NCBI GenBank assembly: GCA_934635385.1
Contig: CAKTZI010000044.1
Coordinates: 1-28,730 of the forward strand
DNA: 28,730 nt
Source: an uncultured Kiritimatiellota bacterium
GTDB taxonomy: Bacteria > Verrucomicrobiota > Kiritimatiellia > RFP12 > UBA1067
Direction: 5' to 3'
Shown: positions 7,788 through 14,961 of the stretch, in pieces
Layout of the letters: each line of letters begins with the position of its first letter
Numbering within the stretch: position 1 is the stretch's first letter
Translations under genes and position numbers: made by a program
The notes under the pieces: generated by a model
Databases searched by the model: none
What the model was told of the DNA's origin: nothing
The model's input: the letters and a program-made list of their open reading frames with translations, nothing else

Positions 7788-9964
7788 GCCACGTTTCTCC
7801 TTTCCGCGACCGATCCGGCCGGCGCACCGCCTCCCTGCTGGGCGGCGACCTGCTGCGGCTGCCCTTCCACGCGGGCGGTGTTCGCCTGTTCCTCCGTCGG
7901 CTGCGCCTCTTCGCCGCCGCCCTGCTGTGCGGCCTGTGCCGCCTGCGCGTCCAGCACCTGCTGAAGGAACTCCATGCGCTCCTTCGACGGGATGATCCTG
8001 TCCGGGTTCACGCCGAGGCTGTCCAGTTCGGGACGCAGCAGCTCGAAGAACGCCTCCACCGTGAGGGCGCGCGAATAGACCGGGTGAGTGCCGAGCATCG
8101 TGGTGAACTGGATGCGCCGCTGGGATTCCGCCTCGCGCAGGATCTTCCCCATCAGCCCGGACGGGTTCACCTCCACGTCGCCCTTGATCGACATGTCGTC
8201 GGATTCGAGGAGATTGTAGACGTGGGTGTTCTTCACCACGGGGATGATGAGGTTCAGCCCGAGGTCGCAGATGCACATGTTGATGACGCGGCACGCCGCC
8301 TCGGACATCATCGCAAGTCCCGACGCCGTCCTGCCCGCTCCCGTCAGCGTCCGCGACGAGCCGATCGTGTACTGCGGGATGCCGCTGTCGTCGTCCGCCA
8401 TCTCGCTTGCGGCCTTGAGGAGCGCAAGCTGGCTCTGCGTTGTGTCCGGCACATTCAGGACGTTGATCGGCGCACCTGTGCCGGCCGCCGCCGAATCCTT
8501 GAACCCGAACATCTTGCCGGCCCGTATCGAGAGGGCAGGAGATCCGTCGAGCGAGACGACGTGGTTCACGTCCCGGCAGACGAACAGCCCGTTGGAGGAA
8601 ATCGCACCGTTCAGGATGATGTTCTTCAGCGCGTTGTTCTGCAGGTTCTGCGCCGAGTAGAGCACGTCCACGAGCGAATCGCCCCACCAGGAGTCGGGCG
8701 ACTCGTAGAGGCAGACTTTCGACAAAGGAAGCGTCATCCTGTCGTCGATGATGCGGCAGTAGACGACATAGCCAGCTATGACGATGGCTTCCGTCTTGTA
8801 ATACTGGTGGTAGACCACCTTCTCCCCGTCGGGACTCTTCAGTATCCCGAAGCTGATGAGCATCGAACCGCGCACGGAGGCGAAACAGCGTATGCCCTCA
8901 AGCGTGCAGTCGTCCTGCGTGAGGAGCGTGTTCCGCTCCATTTCGCGCCGCACGAAGTCGAACGAGTCGAGTTCAAGCCTCACACCGCCCTTCGGGTGCT
9001 GCGAGAGGAGCGCGCGCACCGTCTTGGCCTGCCACCCCTCCGCCCTGTCCTCCGTCTCCGCCTCGGCGTACTGCCACAGCGCGTTCGCCGTGTAGCGGAC
9101 CTTCATGCAGAAAGTGCCGTCCTCGATGCTTTTCGCGTTCGGCGCGGGGTAGCAGTCCCACGGGCTGACGGCCTCGTACACCGGGCGCGTCACGTACTCG
9201 CGGGTGTACTTCACCGCGCCGTCGAGACCCTCCACCTCCTTGCAGCCGCAGGCCGCCTCCACGCGGGGATATGGGCCGACCATGACCGCCGTGCCGTACT
9301 TGCAGATGTAGCCGACGACCTTGTTGAACTCCCGGACGAACCCGCCCTCGACGAGCTGGTCGTGGATAAGCTGATCCATGCGGTCGCACCTGACGCGCGC
9401 CCACTCCATTTCGCGGCGGCGCACCTCGTCGTGCATGTCCGCCACGCGGATGATGATCGAGATGTAGAACGCCGCAAGTTCCTTCGGGTCCTGGAGGGGA
9501 AGCCCGCCGCGCTTCTTGAAGAACCCGACGATCTCCTGCGCGATCTCCGACATGATCTTCTTCGTCACGGACTTCGGGACCTGCGGCTTGGGCGACGGCG
9601 ACAGCACGTAAAACTTGTCGCCGGACTGCTTGATGATGTCCGTGAGCATCGCCCGCGCCGCCCGCATCTTCATCTTCGCCAGCGGACGGTAGTTCTTCGG
9701 GTCGATGCCGCTCTGCCTGAGGATCGCCTCCTGCTCCGGCGTGTACTTCAGCCCGTAGGCGCGGGCCGCGCGGGCAAGCATCTCGTCCACGCCGCTCATC
9801 TGCCTGTGCCGCGCGTTGATGCGGAACTCGTCGACGATGAAGGAGGCCAGCCGCGTCATGGGCGCGGTTGTCGGAATGACCGGGGCGGGCGCGGAATTCC
9901 CCGGCGAGGGGACGGCATCCTTCGCGGCCTTTACGTCGAACTCTTCTGGTTTCTCCTTTGACAT
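7784..9964 (-). CDS. Portal protein (726 aa)
   Basis: The length is essentially that of the P22 portal (725 aa), and the gene lies directly after the large terminase, as in P22-type phages. The sequence has a helical N-terminus with Lys/Arg-rich segments (RPLAKMKMRAARAMLTD), a helical wing (EIAQEIVGFFKKRGGLP), the segment YYKTEAIVIAGYVVYCRII, a stem-like region (SPDSWWGDSLVDVLYSAQNL), and a Gln/Ala-rich, low-complexity C-terminus (AQAAQQGGGEEAQPTEEQ) typical of the barrel and tail end. The ATG at 9964 lacks a normal ribosome binding site; instead a tandem 11-bp element and a GATAAT box precede it (see 9980-10001), so translation may begin on a leaderless or near-leaderless transcript. Confidence 0.85.
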   Translation of the reverse strand: MSKEKPEEFDVKAAKDAVPSPGNSAPAPVIPTTAPMTRLASFIVDEFRINARHRQMSGVDEMLARAARAYGLKYTPEQEAILRQSGIDPKNYRPLAKMKMRAARAMLTDIIKQSGDKFYVLSPSPKPQVPKSVTKKIMSEIAQEIVGFFKKRGGLPLQDPKELAAFYISIIIRVADMHDEVRRREMEWARVRCDRMDQLIHDQLVEGGFVREFNKVVGYICKYGTAVMVGPYPRVEAACGCKEVEGLDGAVKYTREYVTRPVYEAVSPWDCYPAPNAKSIEDGTFCMKVRYTANALWQYAEAETEDRAEGWQAKTVRALLSQHPKGGVRLELDSFDFVRREMERNTLLTQDDCTLEGIRCFASVRGSMLISFGILKSPDGEKVVYHQYYKTEAIVIAGYVVYCRIIDDRMTLPLSKVCLYESPDSWWGDSLVDVLYSAQNLQNNALKNIILNGAISSNGLFVCRDVNHVVSLDGSPALSIRAGKMFGFKDSAAAGTGAPINVLNVPDTTQSQLALLKAASEMADDDSGIPQYTIGSSRTLTGAGRTASGLAMMSEAACRVINMCICDLGLNLIIPVVKNTHVYNLLESDDMSIKGDVEVNPSGLMGKILREAESQRRIQFTTMLGTHPVYSRALTVEAFFELLRPELDSLGVNPDRIIPSKERMEFLQQVLDAQAAQAAQQGGGEEAQPTEEQANTARVEGQPQQVAAQQGGGAPAGSVAERRNVA

Positions 9965-9979
9965 CGCCTGTATTATCGC

Positions 9980-10001
9980 TCCGCTTTATCTTCGCTTTAT
10001 C
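9980..10001 (-). repeat. Tandem 11-bp element upstream of portal
   Basis: On the minus strand this reads GATAAAGCGAA then GATAAAGCGGA, two units differing at one base. The last unit ends 15 bases before the portal ATG, with GATAAT in the interval 7 bases before the ATG. A near-identical element lies 14 bases before the small terminase start (12273-12294). It fills most of the 40-base gap between large terminase and portal. It is probably a late-promoter or activator site. Confidence 0.7.
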
Positions 10002-10004
10002 CCC

Positions 10005-11606
10005 CTAAAGGCACATTGCGACCGTCGCCCCGTTTCCGCACAGGTTGCGGTACCCGCCGTCGCGTTCCCGCCGGAGCGCCGAGAAGTCCACGCCCCCCAT
10101 GGTGATTGCCACGATCGGATACTGGAGCGAATCGTGGATGTGCGTGAAGAAGTTGTTCTTGTCCGGCCCTTCCGCGAACCGGGGCCGCCCGTCGATGTCG
10201 GCCCGCTGGCGGCGGTAGCAGTAGTGCCCGTTGAAGCCGTCGATGAGCGTCTTGCACCGTGCGTCAACCTGCATCCGGTGTTCGCGCAGAAGCCTCTCGA
10301 CGGCATCGCGGCGCGTGCGGAAGTCGTTGCTGAGGTCGGGACACGGCTCCGTGGGTATGCCGCGCCTGTTCAGAAGCTCGATGCAGGTGTCGCCGTAGGT
10401 CTGCGTCCTCTGCCGCCCAGCCGGATCGCAGTAGTTCATGATCGGCGGGCAGTTCATCGGCCATCCGAAGCGTTCCGCGAGTTTCGGGATCACCCTCGTC
10501 GAGATGAACTCGTCGAGCGGCATGTCGGAGGACGGCAGCTCGTCGAGGACGCGCACGATCCCGTCCGGCCCCTCCTGTAGGAACGTCATGGCCGGCGTGA
10601 ACCCGAAGTCCGTCCCGAGGATGAGCGGCCACCCGCGAAGGAACTTCAGGTCGCGCTTCACGTGGATGTCCGGGTTCCACGACGTGTAGATCGGCTTCCC
10701 GTCCACGGACGTGCCGTACTGGTTCAGGCACCACTTCTTGATGTCGTCCGGGTCGCCGCCGACGAGCATCTTGCGGTAGTACTCGAATCCGCCCTTGAGG
10801 TGCCTGATGTTCTCGGCGGGCCGCAGCCCGAACTTCTTCGCGTTCTCCTCGTCGTTGTTGAGGTAGATTTCGCGCCCCGCCTCGTCGACGGTCTTGATGA
10901 GCGCGGGCGGCTGGACGAAGAACAGCATCTTGTCCGGCTTCTCGTCCACCTCGAACCTGTGCATCCAGTTCGTCTCGTTCGGCGAGTTCGAGTCGATGAT
11001 CGTCCCGAACGAATGGTAGAGCGGCGGGTCGCCGTCGTTCGGCGGCTTCACGGGCTGGAAGCGTCCGACGCGGGAGTTCGCCATCCAGATCCGCTTCCAC
11101 GGGATGGAGTTGCCCTCGTTGATCCACGCGCCGGACGGCTCGAACGACTTGATCGCGCGCTCCAGCTCGTCCTCCTCCACGTCGAACGGGATGAACACGA
11201 AATCCGTCCGGCACCATGTCCCGTCCTTGTGGATTGACGGCACCTCCATGCGCCCTTCCAGCGACGGCTGCTGGCGCGCGATGTGGAAGCCCGGCAGCAC
11301 CTCGCGCATGGTCTTGATCGTCGTGTTCCACAGCTCCGGCTTGGTGTCCCGCCCGACAAGCCACTTCGACCACCGCACGGGATGCCGCCTGCCGTCCGGC
11401 ATGATGCTGTTGTCCGGGTCGTTCTTCGCCGTCCCGAAGTCGAATGCCGGCTGGAGTTCCGTGGTGAGGGACATGTGCTTGCAGCACCCGACGCTCTTCC
11501 CGCTCCCCATCGGGCCGCGCACGATCATGAACTCGGCAAGGCCCGCCGGCACCGCGTGAAACGCCCGGAACGTCGGGGACGGCACGTATCTGACGTTCCT
11601 ACCCAT
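10005..11606 (-). CDS. terL: Terminase large subunit (533 aa)
   Basis: TerL packages DNA into the prohead using an ATPase and an endonuclease. A Walker A motif GPMGSGKS is at residues 31-38. The Walker B region is AWINEGN (160-166), where the usual acidic pair is replaced by N-E, with E163 as the likely catalytic glutamate. The RNase H-fold nuclease shows D333 (LGTDFGF), D394 (YCDPAGRQR) and the terminal HDSLQY at 491-496 with D492. The length is normal for the family. ATG 11606 has GGAGG upstream and overlaps the small terminase stop by 8 bases. The C-terminal gap to the portal holds the tandem 11-mer. Confidence 0.92.
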   Translation of the reverse strand: MGRNVRYVPSPTFRAFHAVPAGLAEFMIVRGPMGSGKSVGCCKHMSLTTELQPAFDFGTAKNDPDNSIMPDGRRHPVRWSKWLVGRDTKPELWNTTIKTMREVLPGFHIARQQPSLEGRMEVPSIHKDGTWCRTDFVFIPFDVEEDELERAIKSFEPSGAWINEGNSIPWKRIWMANSRVGRFQPVKPPNDGDPPLYHSFGTIIDSNSPNETNWMHRFEVDEKPDKMLFFVQPPALIKTVDEAGREIYLNNDEENAKKFGLRPAENIRHLKGGFEYYRKMLVGGDPDDIKKWCLNQYGTSVDGKPIYTSWNPDIHVKRDLKFLRGWPLILGTDFGFTPAMTFLQEGPDGIVRVLDELPSSDMPLDEFISTRVIPKLAERFGWPMNCPPIMNYCDPAGRQRTQTYGDTCIELLNRRGIPTEPCPDLSNDFRTRRDAVERLLREHRMQVDARCKTLIDGFNGHYCYRRQRADIDGRPRFAEGPDKNNFFTHIHDSLQYPIVAITMGGVDFSALRRERDGGYRNLCGNGATVAMCL

Positions 11607-12258
11607 TCCCGCCGCCCTCCAGCGCCTTCACGACGGCATCCACGTCCACGACGCCGCCGGCGGGCAGAGCCGCCCGGACGGCATCGCCCCCGATGAGGTT
11701 CATCTGAACGTTGGAGATCTGGTACACCATCGGCTCGCCGTCGCCACTCCTCTTCGCGCCATTGGACTTCGCGGCATCCTCGCCGAACCGCCTGCTGTCG
11801 AGGCGTTCCAGCGTCTGCATCACCAGTTTCGCGTTCACGAGGCACTTGCCCTTGTCGTCCCGCAAAAGCACCTTCAGCTTGTCCGCCGCGAGATCGGACA
11901 CCTCTTCCATGTCCTGGGAACGCGCCTCGTCCCGCATCCGCTGCACGTACTCGTACACCGTCTTGGATTCCGGCCACAGGTCGTAGGCAAGGTTCATCTC
12001 GTCCTTGGTCGCGGCGGTCGATTCCAGCGCGAGCGAGTACCGCTTGGTCGCGGCATACGCCAGCAGCGTCCGCTTCACGAGCGCAATGTCCACCGGAGGA
12101 GCGTCAAGCCCGGCCCGCTTCAGCTTCCGCGCCGCAGTTTCCTTTCGCCTGCTCTCCTGGGCCACCCCGTCGTCGTCAAGCATCAGCCGAGCGCGTTCAT
12201 AGAGCGCGTTCCACTGCCGATTGGTCTGTTCGTCGGTACTATCTGGCTTTTGTTCCAC
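11599..12258 (-). CDS. Terminase small subunit candidate (219 aa)
   Basis: Position directly upstream of terL and an 8-base overlap make this the small terminase by gene order. The sequence is helical and charged (LDDDGVAQESRRKETAARKLKRAG; KRYSLALESTAATKDEMNLAYDLW), with no clear DNA-binding motif. I start it at GTG 12258, because this places the tandem 11-mer and a TATCAT box at the same distance as at the portal gene. A longer frame from TTG 12309 would translate the repeat and has no suitable ribosome binding site. No normal Shine-Dalgarno sequence precedes the GTG. The C-terminus is Gly-rich (VVDVDAVVKALEGGGNG). Confidence 0.7.
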   Translation of the reverse strand: MEQKPDSTDEQTNRQWNALYERARLMLDDDGVAQESRRKETAARKLKRAGLDAPPVDIALVKRTLLAYAATKRYSLALESTAATKDEMNLAYDLWPESKTVYEYVQRMRDEARSQDMEEVSDLAADKLKVLLRDDKGKCLVNAKLVMQTLERLDSRRFGEDAAKSNGAKRSGDGEPMVYQISNVQMNLIGGDAVRAALPAGGVVDVDAVVKALEGGGNG

Positions 12259-12272
12259 GCGCCTATGATAAG

Positions 12273-12294
12273 TCCGCTTTATCTCCGCTTTATC
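12273..12294 (-). repeat. Exact tandem 11-bp element upstream of small terminase
   Basis: Two perfect units of GATAAAGCGGA (minus strand) end 14 bases before the GTG start at 12258. The interval contains TATCAT at the same offset as GATAAT before the portal. One unit is one helical turn, so two bound proteins would sit on the same face of the DNA. It is the second copy of the element seen at 9980-10001. Confidence 0.75.
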
Positions 12295-12514
12295 TATCGG
12301 TATGCGCAAGTCCCCCTACGTGGGTCCCCCGCCCCCGGCCGCGCTGGGCCGCGAGTCCCCCATACCCCGTCGCCGCACGACAGTCGCCGCGACCATCGAC
12401 CCCGAGGCCGCACACCTCCGCCAGACGCGACCAAGGGCGCAAAGAGGGTTTACAACCCTACCACGACCACACGAAAAGCCAAGGAAACGCCGCCATCGAC
12501 CTTCTGCGCCCGCG

Positions 12515-12536
12515 ATTGTCACAAGATTGTCACAAG
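12515..12536 (+). repeat. Tandem 11-bp repeat ATTGTCACAAG
   Basis: Two exact units lie end to end, and each contains the near-palindrome TTGT-C-ACAA. The 11-bp period equals about one helical turn, as in the GATAAAGCGGA elements. Likely a protein-binding site, possibly an RHH-type or other dimeric repressor; no direct evidence of the ligand. Confidence 0.6.
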
Positions 12537-12723
12537 ATTCAGCCCTCATCAACCCTGCATCCGCCCTTCGACCGCCGCCAAACGACCGCGCGCGGCTCGA
12601 TCTGCACCCTTCCGAGCCGTCGCCTTGCGCCACCGCGCCGACGGTCGCCTCACACATACGCGCGCGCGACCCGTCGGCGTTCGCGCGACCCGCCCCTGCG
12701 CGGCGAATAGGGCTGCGAGCAAT

Positions 12724-12753
12724 GGATATATTCCGCTATTGCACGATATATCC
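12724..12753. promoter_or_regulatory. 8-bp perfect inverted repeat, operator-like
   Basis: GGATATAT (12724-12731) and ATATATCC (12746-12753) are perfect inverted repeats with a 14-base spacer, giving half-sites about two helical turns apart. The right half extends as ATATCCCTCAAC, which resembles ATATCCATCGAC at 13030-13041 and ATATCCATCAAC at 16735-16746. That makes it a candidate operator for a phage repressor. Confidence 0.55.
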
Positions 12754-12855
12754 CTCAACCGAGTGCCGATGAGGCAGGACAAAGGCGAAGCGATACCGTC
12801 TTGCGCACCGAATTCGCGTCGCGCGAGAGTTGCCGATTCTGCAACTTGTCTGCAA

Positions 12856-12892
12856 TGCAACCAAGCACACCCCTTTAGGGGTGCTTGTTGCA
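12856..12892. repeat. Imperfect hairpin at the left edge of the TTGCA cluster
   Basis: The centre is CACCCC-TTTA-GGGGTG (6-bp stem), extended outward by AAG/CTT and TGCAAC/GTTGCA with one- and two-base bulges on the left arm, for about 15 pairs in total. The outer arms share the TTGCA word of the iterons. It may be an origin structure or a terminator acting on either strand; no T-run follows. Confidence 0.5.
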
Positions 12893-12961
12893 GTTGCAAG
12901 TTGCAAGGCAATGTTGCAACCAATTTTGCAACCAAAATGCGGTTGCAGTTGCAAGTTGCAA
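12887..12961 (+). repeat. Iteron-like TTGCA cluster
   Basis: A 20-base word occurs exactly at 12887-12906 and 12942-12961, 55 bases apart; it is itself made of three GTTGCA-type words. Between them TTGCAACCAA occurs at 12914-12923 and 12926-12935. The period within this pair is 12 bases. Further TGCAA words lie just upstream (12851 and 12856). Such clusters are known as initiator-binding iterons at phage and plasmid origins and as multi-site operators. An AT-rich stretch follows at about 13060-13125. Confidence 0.65.
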
Positions 12962-13090
12962 AACGACAAACACCATTCAATCCCCTGAACGCCACGCCCG
13001 CAAATGGCTGTTTTTAAGTGAAACAAAGAATATCCATCGACCTGCGGCAAACGCGAAAAGCCGCCCGTAAAAATAGGTATAAAAAAGGTA

Positions 13091-13119
13091 TTGACACAAT
13101 CATCTATTTATGTTATACT
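13091..13119 (+). promoter_or_regulatory. Near-consensus sigma70 promoter for early cluster A
   Basis: TTGACA at 13091-13096 and TATACT at 13114-13119 are separated by exactly 17 bases. The -10 lies in the 14-base word TTATGTTATACTAT (13108-13121), which is nearly repeated in two other promoters here (16725 and 17980). Transcription should start near 13126, about 70 bases before the first early gene. It is the strongest promoter in the window by inspection. Confidence 0.85.
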
Positions 13120-13194
13120 ATTGTTGCGGGTTCGAGTGGGCCCGAACGAAAAGGCAACGAAATCAAGGGCCGAACGCCCGAAAGGAAATAGGCA

Positions 13195-13482
13195 ATGAAA
13201 ACGCAATACTACACCCTCGAAGGGAGCAGCACATGGGACGGTTCAAGGTTCTACTTTGCCGATGCCGACCACCGCAAGCCCTTCCTCTTCACCCATGCGA
13301 AGGACTACGCACACCACTTCACGACTGAATCGGATGCCCGCGCAACCGCCGACATGATCGTGGAACTCTCGTCAAAAGACGCATTCCTCGGATACGAGCG
13401 CCTTGAACTTGTCTGCCACCATGCACCGGTGGCTTCGAAGGTCTTCGGACTCTACGATCTCAACTCCTACCGCGCCAATTGA
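13195..13482 (+). CDS. First gene of early cluster A, 95-aa unknown
   Basis: The ATG has GAAAGGAAATAGGCA upstream and lies about 70 bases after the predicted transcription start. The sequence starts MKTQYYTLEGSSTWDGSRF and contains aromatic and His residues (FTHAKDYAHHF), with a helical middle (ESDARATADMIVELSS). It has no recognised domain and no membrane segment. As the first gene behind the strongest promoter it is expected to be made early and abundantly, as host-takeover and anti-defence proteins often are. That role is inference from position only. Confidence 0.75.
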   Translation: MKTQYYTLEGSSTWDGSRFYFADADHRKPFLFTHAKDYAHHFTTESDARATADMIVELSSKDAFLGYERLELVCHHAPVASKVFGLYDLNSYRAN

Positions 13483-13496
13483 GAAGGAGAAAACAG

Positions 13497-13661
13497 ATGG
13501 AAAAGAGAAAATCGAGAATCGAGGCGGCGAGGGAACTGCTCGCAATCGCCAACTGCTACGAGCCTCGGCGGCTAAAGCTTGCGACTGTCTACCGCAAGAT
13601 CTACCGTCTGCCTAACGGCAACTGGCACATGACTGGCCGTGCGCACGACTACACGGCCTGA
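13497..13661 (+). CDS. 54-aa basic unknown protein
   Basis: ATG 13497 follows GAGAAGGAGAAAACAG; a frame six codons longer exists but would start before that site. The product is MEKRKSRIEAARELLAIANCY then a Lys/Arg- and Tyr-rich remainder (RRLKLATVYRKIYRLPNGNW). It is small and strongly basic, possibly a nucleic-acid-binding or inhibitor peptide. No family is recognised. Confidence 0.6.
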   Translation: MEKRKSRIEAARELLAIANCYEPRRLKLATVYRKIYRLPNGNWHMTGRAHDYTA

Positions 13662-13694
13662 CCGACAACCTCGCCAACTGAAAGGAGCATAACA

Positions 13695-13943
13695 ATGGAA
13701 GCCAACTACACCCTGGAACTGAAGCGTGTGCCCGACAACGGGTTCTACAGGCTCGATTACGAATACTTCCGCGACGCCCACGGGCGGCTGTGGCGGAACG
13801 CCGGACGGATCGGGGAGCGTCCCCTGCGCCTCTACCACTGCGAGCCGAGCGGAGAGCCATCCGGCCCAATCTGGGGCGATGTCGGGCGCGTCTTGGTCGA
13901 GGGCGTTGAGACGGACTTCACCCGCCGCGAGGCCATGATTTGA
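13695..13943 (+). CDS. 82-aa unknown protein
   Basis: The ATG at 13695 has GAAAGGAGCATAACA upstream. The product starts MEANYTLELKRVPDNGFYRL and is beta-like in the first half, with a Gly/Pro-rich middle (EPSGEPSGPIWGDVG). I see no motif. It lies in a run of small early genes spaced by 20-35 bases, each with its own good ribosome binding site. Confidence 0.65.
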   Translation: MEANYTLELKRVPDNGFYRLDYEYFRDAHGRLWRNAGRIGERPLRLYHCEPSGEPSGPIWGDVGRVLVEGVETDFTRREAMI

Positions 13944-13969
13944 CACAAAACAGCGAAAGGAAGTTGACG

Positions 13970-14314
13970 ATGTACACGATTACGCTTGAAATGCCGCAGA
14001 AGTCAGACCTTGACTACTGGCGTGAACTCACCAACTGGAACAACCACACGCTCGCGCGGATAGGGATAGCCGAATGGCTTGTCAAGCAGTTCCACGCACA
14101 GGGCGCGATTGTTCCGCACAAGAACGGCTATGATGCGTTCAGCAAGGCATTGGACTTGCTCCGCGTATTCGAGGCCATCGAGACGATCCACTGCGAATTG
14201 ACCTACCTTCCGTCGGAACTGGCGCAACTGCGCAACAGGAAGACGGGTGCGCTGTTCGACCTCATGCGTGGGATAAGCCCCGAAATCTCCGACGCGATCC
14301 ACAAGACGCTCTAA
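13970..14314 (+). CDS. 114-aa unknown helical protein
   Basis: ATG 13970 follows GAAAGGAAGTTGACG; a TTG ten codons upstream is less likely. The product starts MYTITLEMPQKSDLDYWREL and is helical, with WNNHTLARIGIAEWLVKQF and a Leu-rich middle (FSKALDLLRVFEAIETIHCEL). There is no transmembrane segment or recognised domain. It sits between the basic small genes and the PcfK-like gene. Confidence 0.65.
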   Translation: MYTITLEMPQKSDLDYWRELTNWNNHTLARIGIAEWLVKQFHAQGAIVPHKNGYDAFSKALDLLRVFEAIETIHCELTYLPSELAQLRNRKTGALFDLMRGISPEISDAIHKTL

Positions 14315-14331
14315 ACGAAAGGAGTCCGACA

Positions 14332-14949
14332 ATGAACCTCAAGGCAGAAAACGAAACCGAGAAACTCGTATTGGAATATGTGCTTGCCAACGCAAGCCCC
14401 GACCTCATGGCGAGGATCGACGCGGAGGGCAAGACCATTCAGAAGTGCTGGGCGTATGTGACCTCATACGCGCGGAAACACGCCAAGGGCAACCAGTATT
14501 GCATGAGCGACGAGGAAGCCTTCGGGCTTGTCATGCACTACTTCGAGGACGAGCCGGAGGGCGCGACATACAAGACCGAGGACGAGCTGAAGCGCGAGGC
14601 GGAAGCCAAACTCTCCGCCGAAATGCGCGAGGCGAAGCGCAGGGAAGAGGAAGAGGAGGCCCGTCGGAAGGAAGCGGCACGGCTTGCCGCCCTTTCGCCC
14701 GAAGAGCGCGAAGCGGAACTCAAGGCGAAAGCCGAGGAGGAAGCCCGCCGCAAGATGGAGGAGGACTTGCGCCGCGAACGCGAAGCCGAGGAACGCGCCA
14801 AGGCGGAGGCGGAGCGCAAGGTAAAGGAAGCCGAACGCGAAGCCGGGGAGCGGAAGAGGCGCGAACGCGAGGAGGCCAAGCGCAGGGCGGCAGAGGCTAA
14901 GGAACGCGCCGAGAAGATGCAGCTTTCGCTCTTCGACCTGATGAACTGA
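14332..14949 (+). CDS. PcfK-like protein with long coiled coil and clamp-binding-like tip
   Basis: The first 80 residues match the PcfK pattern known from pCF10-type plasmids and phages: LVLEYVLANASPDLMARI, then KTIQKCWAYVTSYARKHA and the acidic DEEAFGLVMHYFEDE. Residues about 85-195 are a continuous Glu/Arg/Ala/Lys coiled coil. The last residues are QLSLFDLMN, a good match to the bacterial sliding-clamp-binding consensus (QL-S/D-LF). The PcfJ-like gene follows 12 bases later, the usual partner. PcfK/PcfJ proteins have no agreed function; the clamp-like tip suggests recruitment to replication forks. That part is inference. The coiled coil is longer than a minimal PcfK. Confidence 0.75.
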   Translation: MNLKAENETEKLVLEYVLANASPDLMARIDAEGKTIQKCWAYVTSYARKHAKGNQYCMSDEEAFGLVMHYFEDEPEGATYKTEDELKREAEAKLSAEMREAKRREEEEEARRKEAARLAALSPEEREAELKAKAEEEARRKMEEDLRREREAEERAKAEAERKVKEAEREAGERKRREREEAKRRAAEAKERAEKMQLSLFDLMN

Positions 14950-14961
14950 AAGGAGCAGACC

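Larger units (their letters stand above)
12310..13090. other. Gene-free divergent control region
   Basis: No credible gene exists here on either strand: the open frames present have the Pro/Arg/His-rich composition of non-coding GC-rich DNA and no ribosome binding sites. From 12310 to about 12720 the plus strand is C-rich and holds a tandem 11-mer (12515-12536). From 12720 to 12970 it holds an inverted repeat, a hairpin and the TTGCA cluster. From about 13060 it becomes AT-rich and leads into a strong promoter. The late operon leaves to the left and the early operon to the right. Replication origin and repressor-binding functions are both plausible. Confidence 0.7.

Noticed and set aside
12250..13017. 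Long open frames of 255 aa and other frames in the divergent control region
   Set aside because: Composition is Pro/Arg/His-rich, there is no ribosome binding site, and the frames cross tandem repeats and the iteron array; GC-rich DNA gives such open frames by chance.
12310..13090. CRISPR array in the repeat-rich control region
   Set aside because: The repeats are short, irregular and overlapping, with no uniform spacers and no cas gene in the window.
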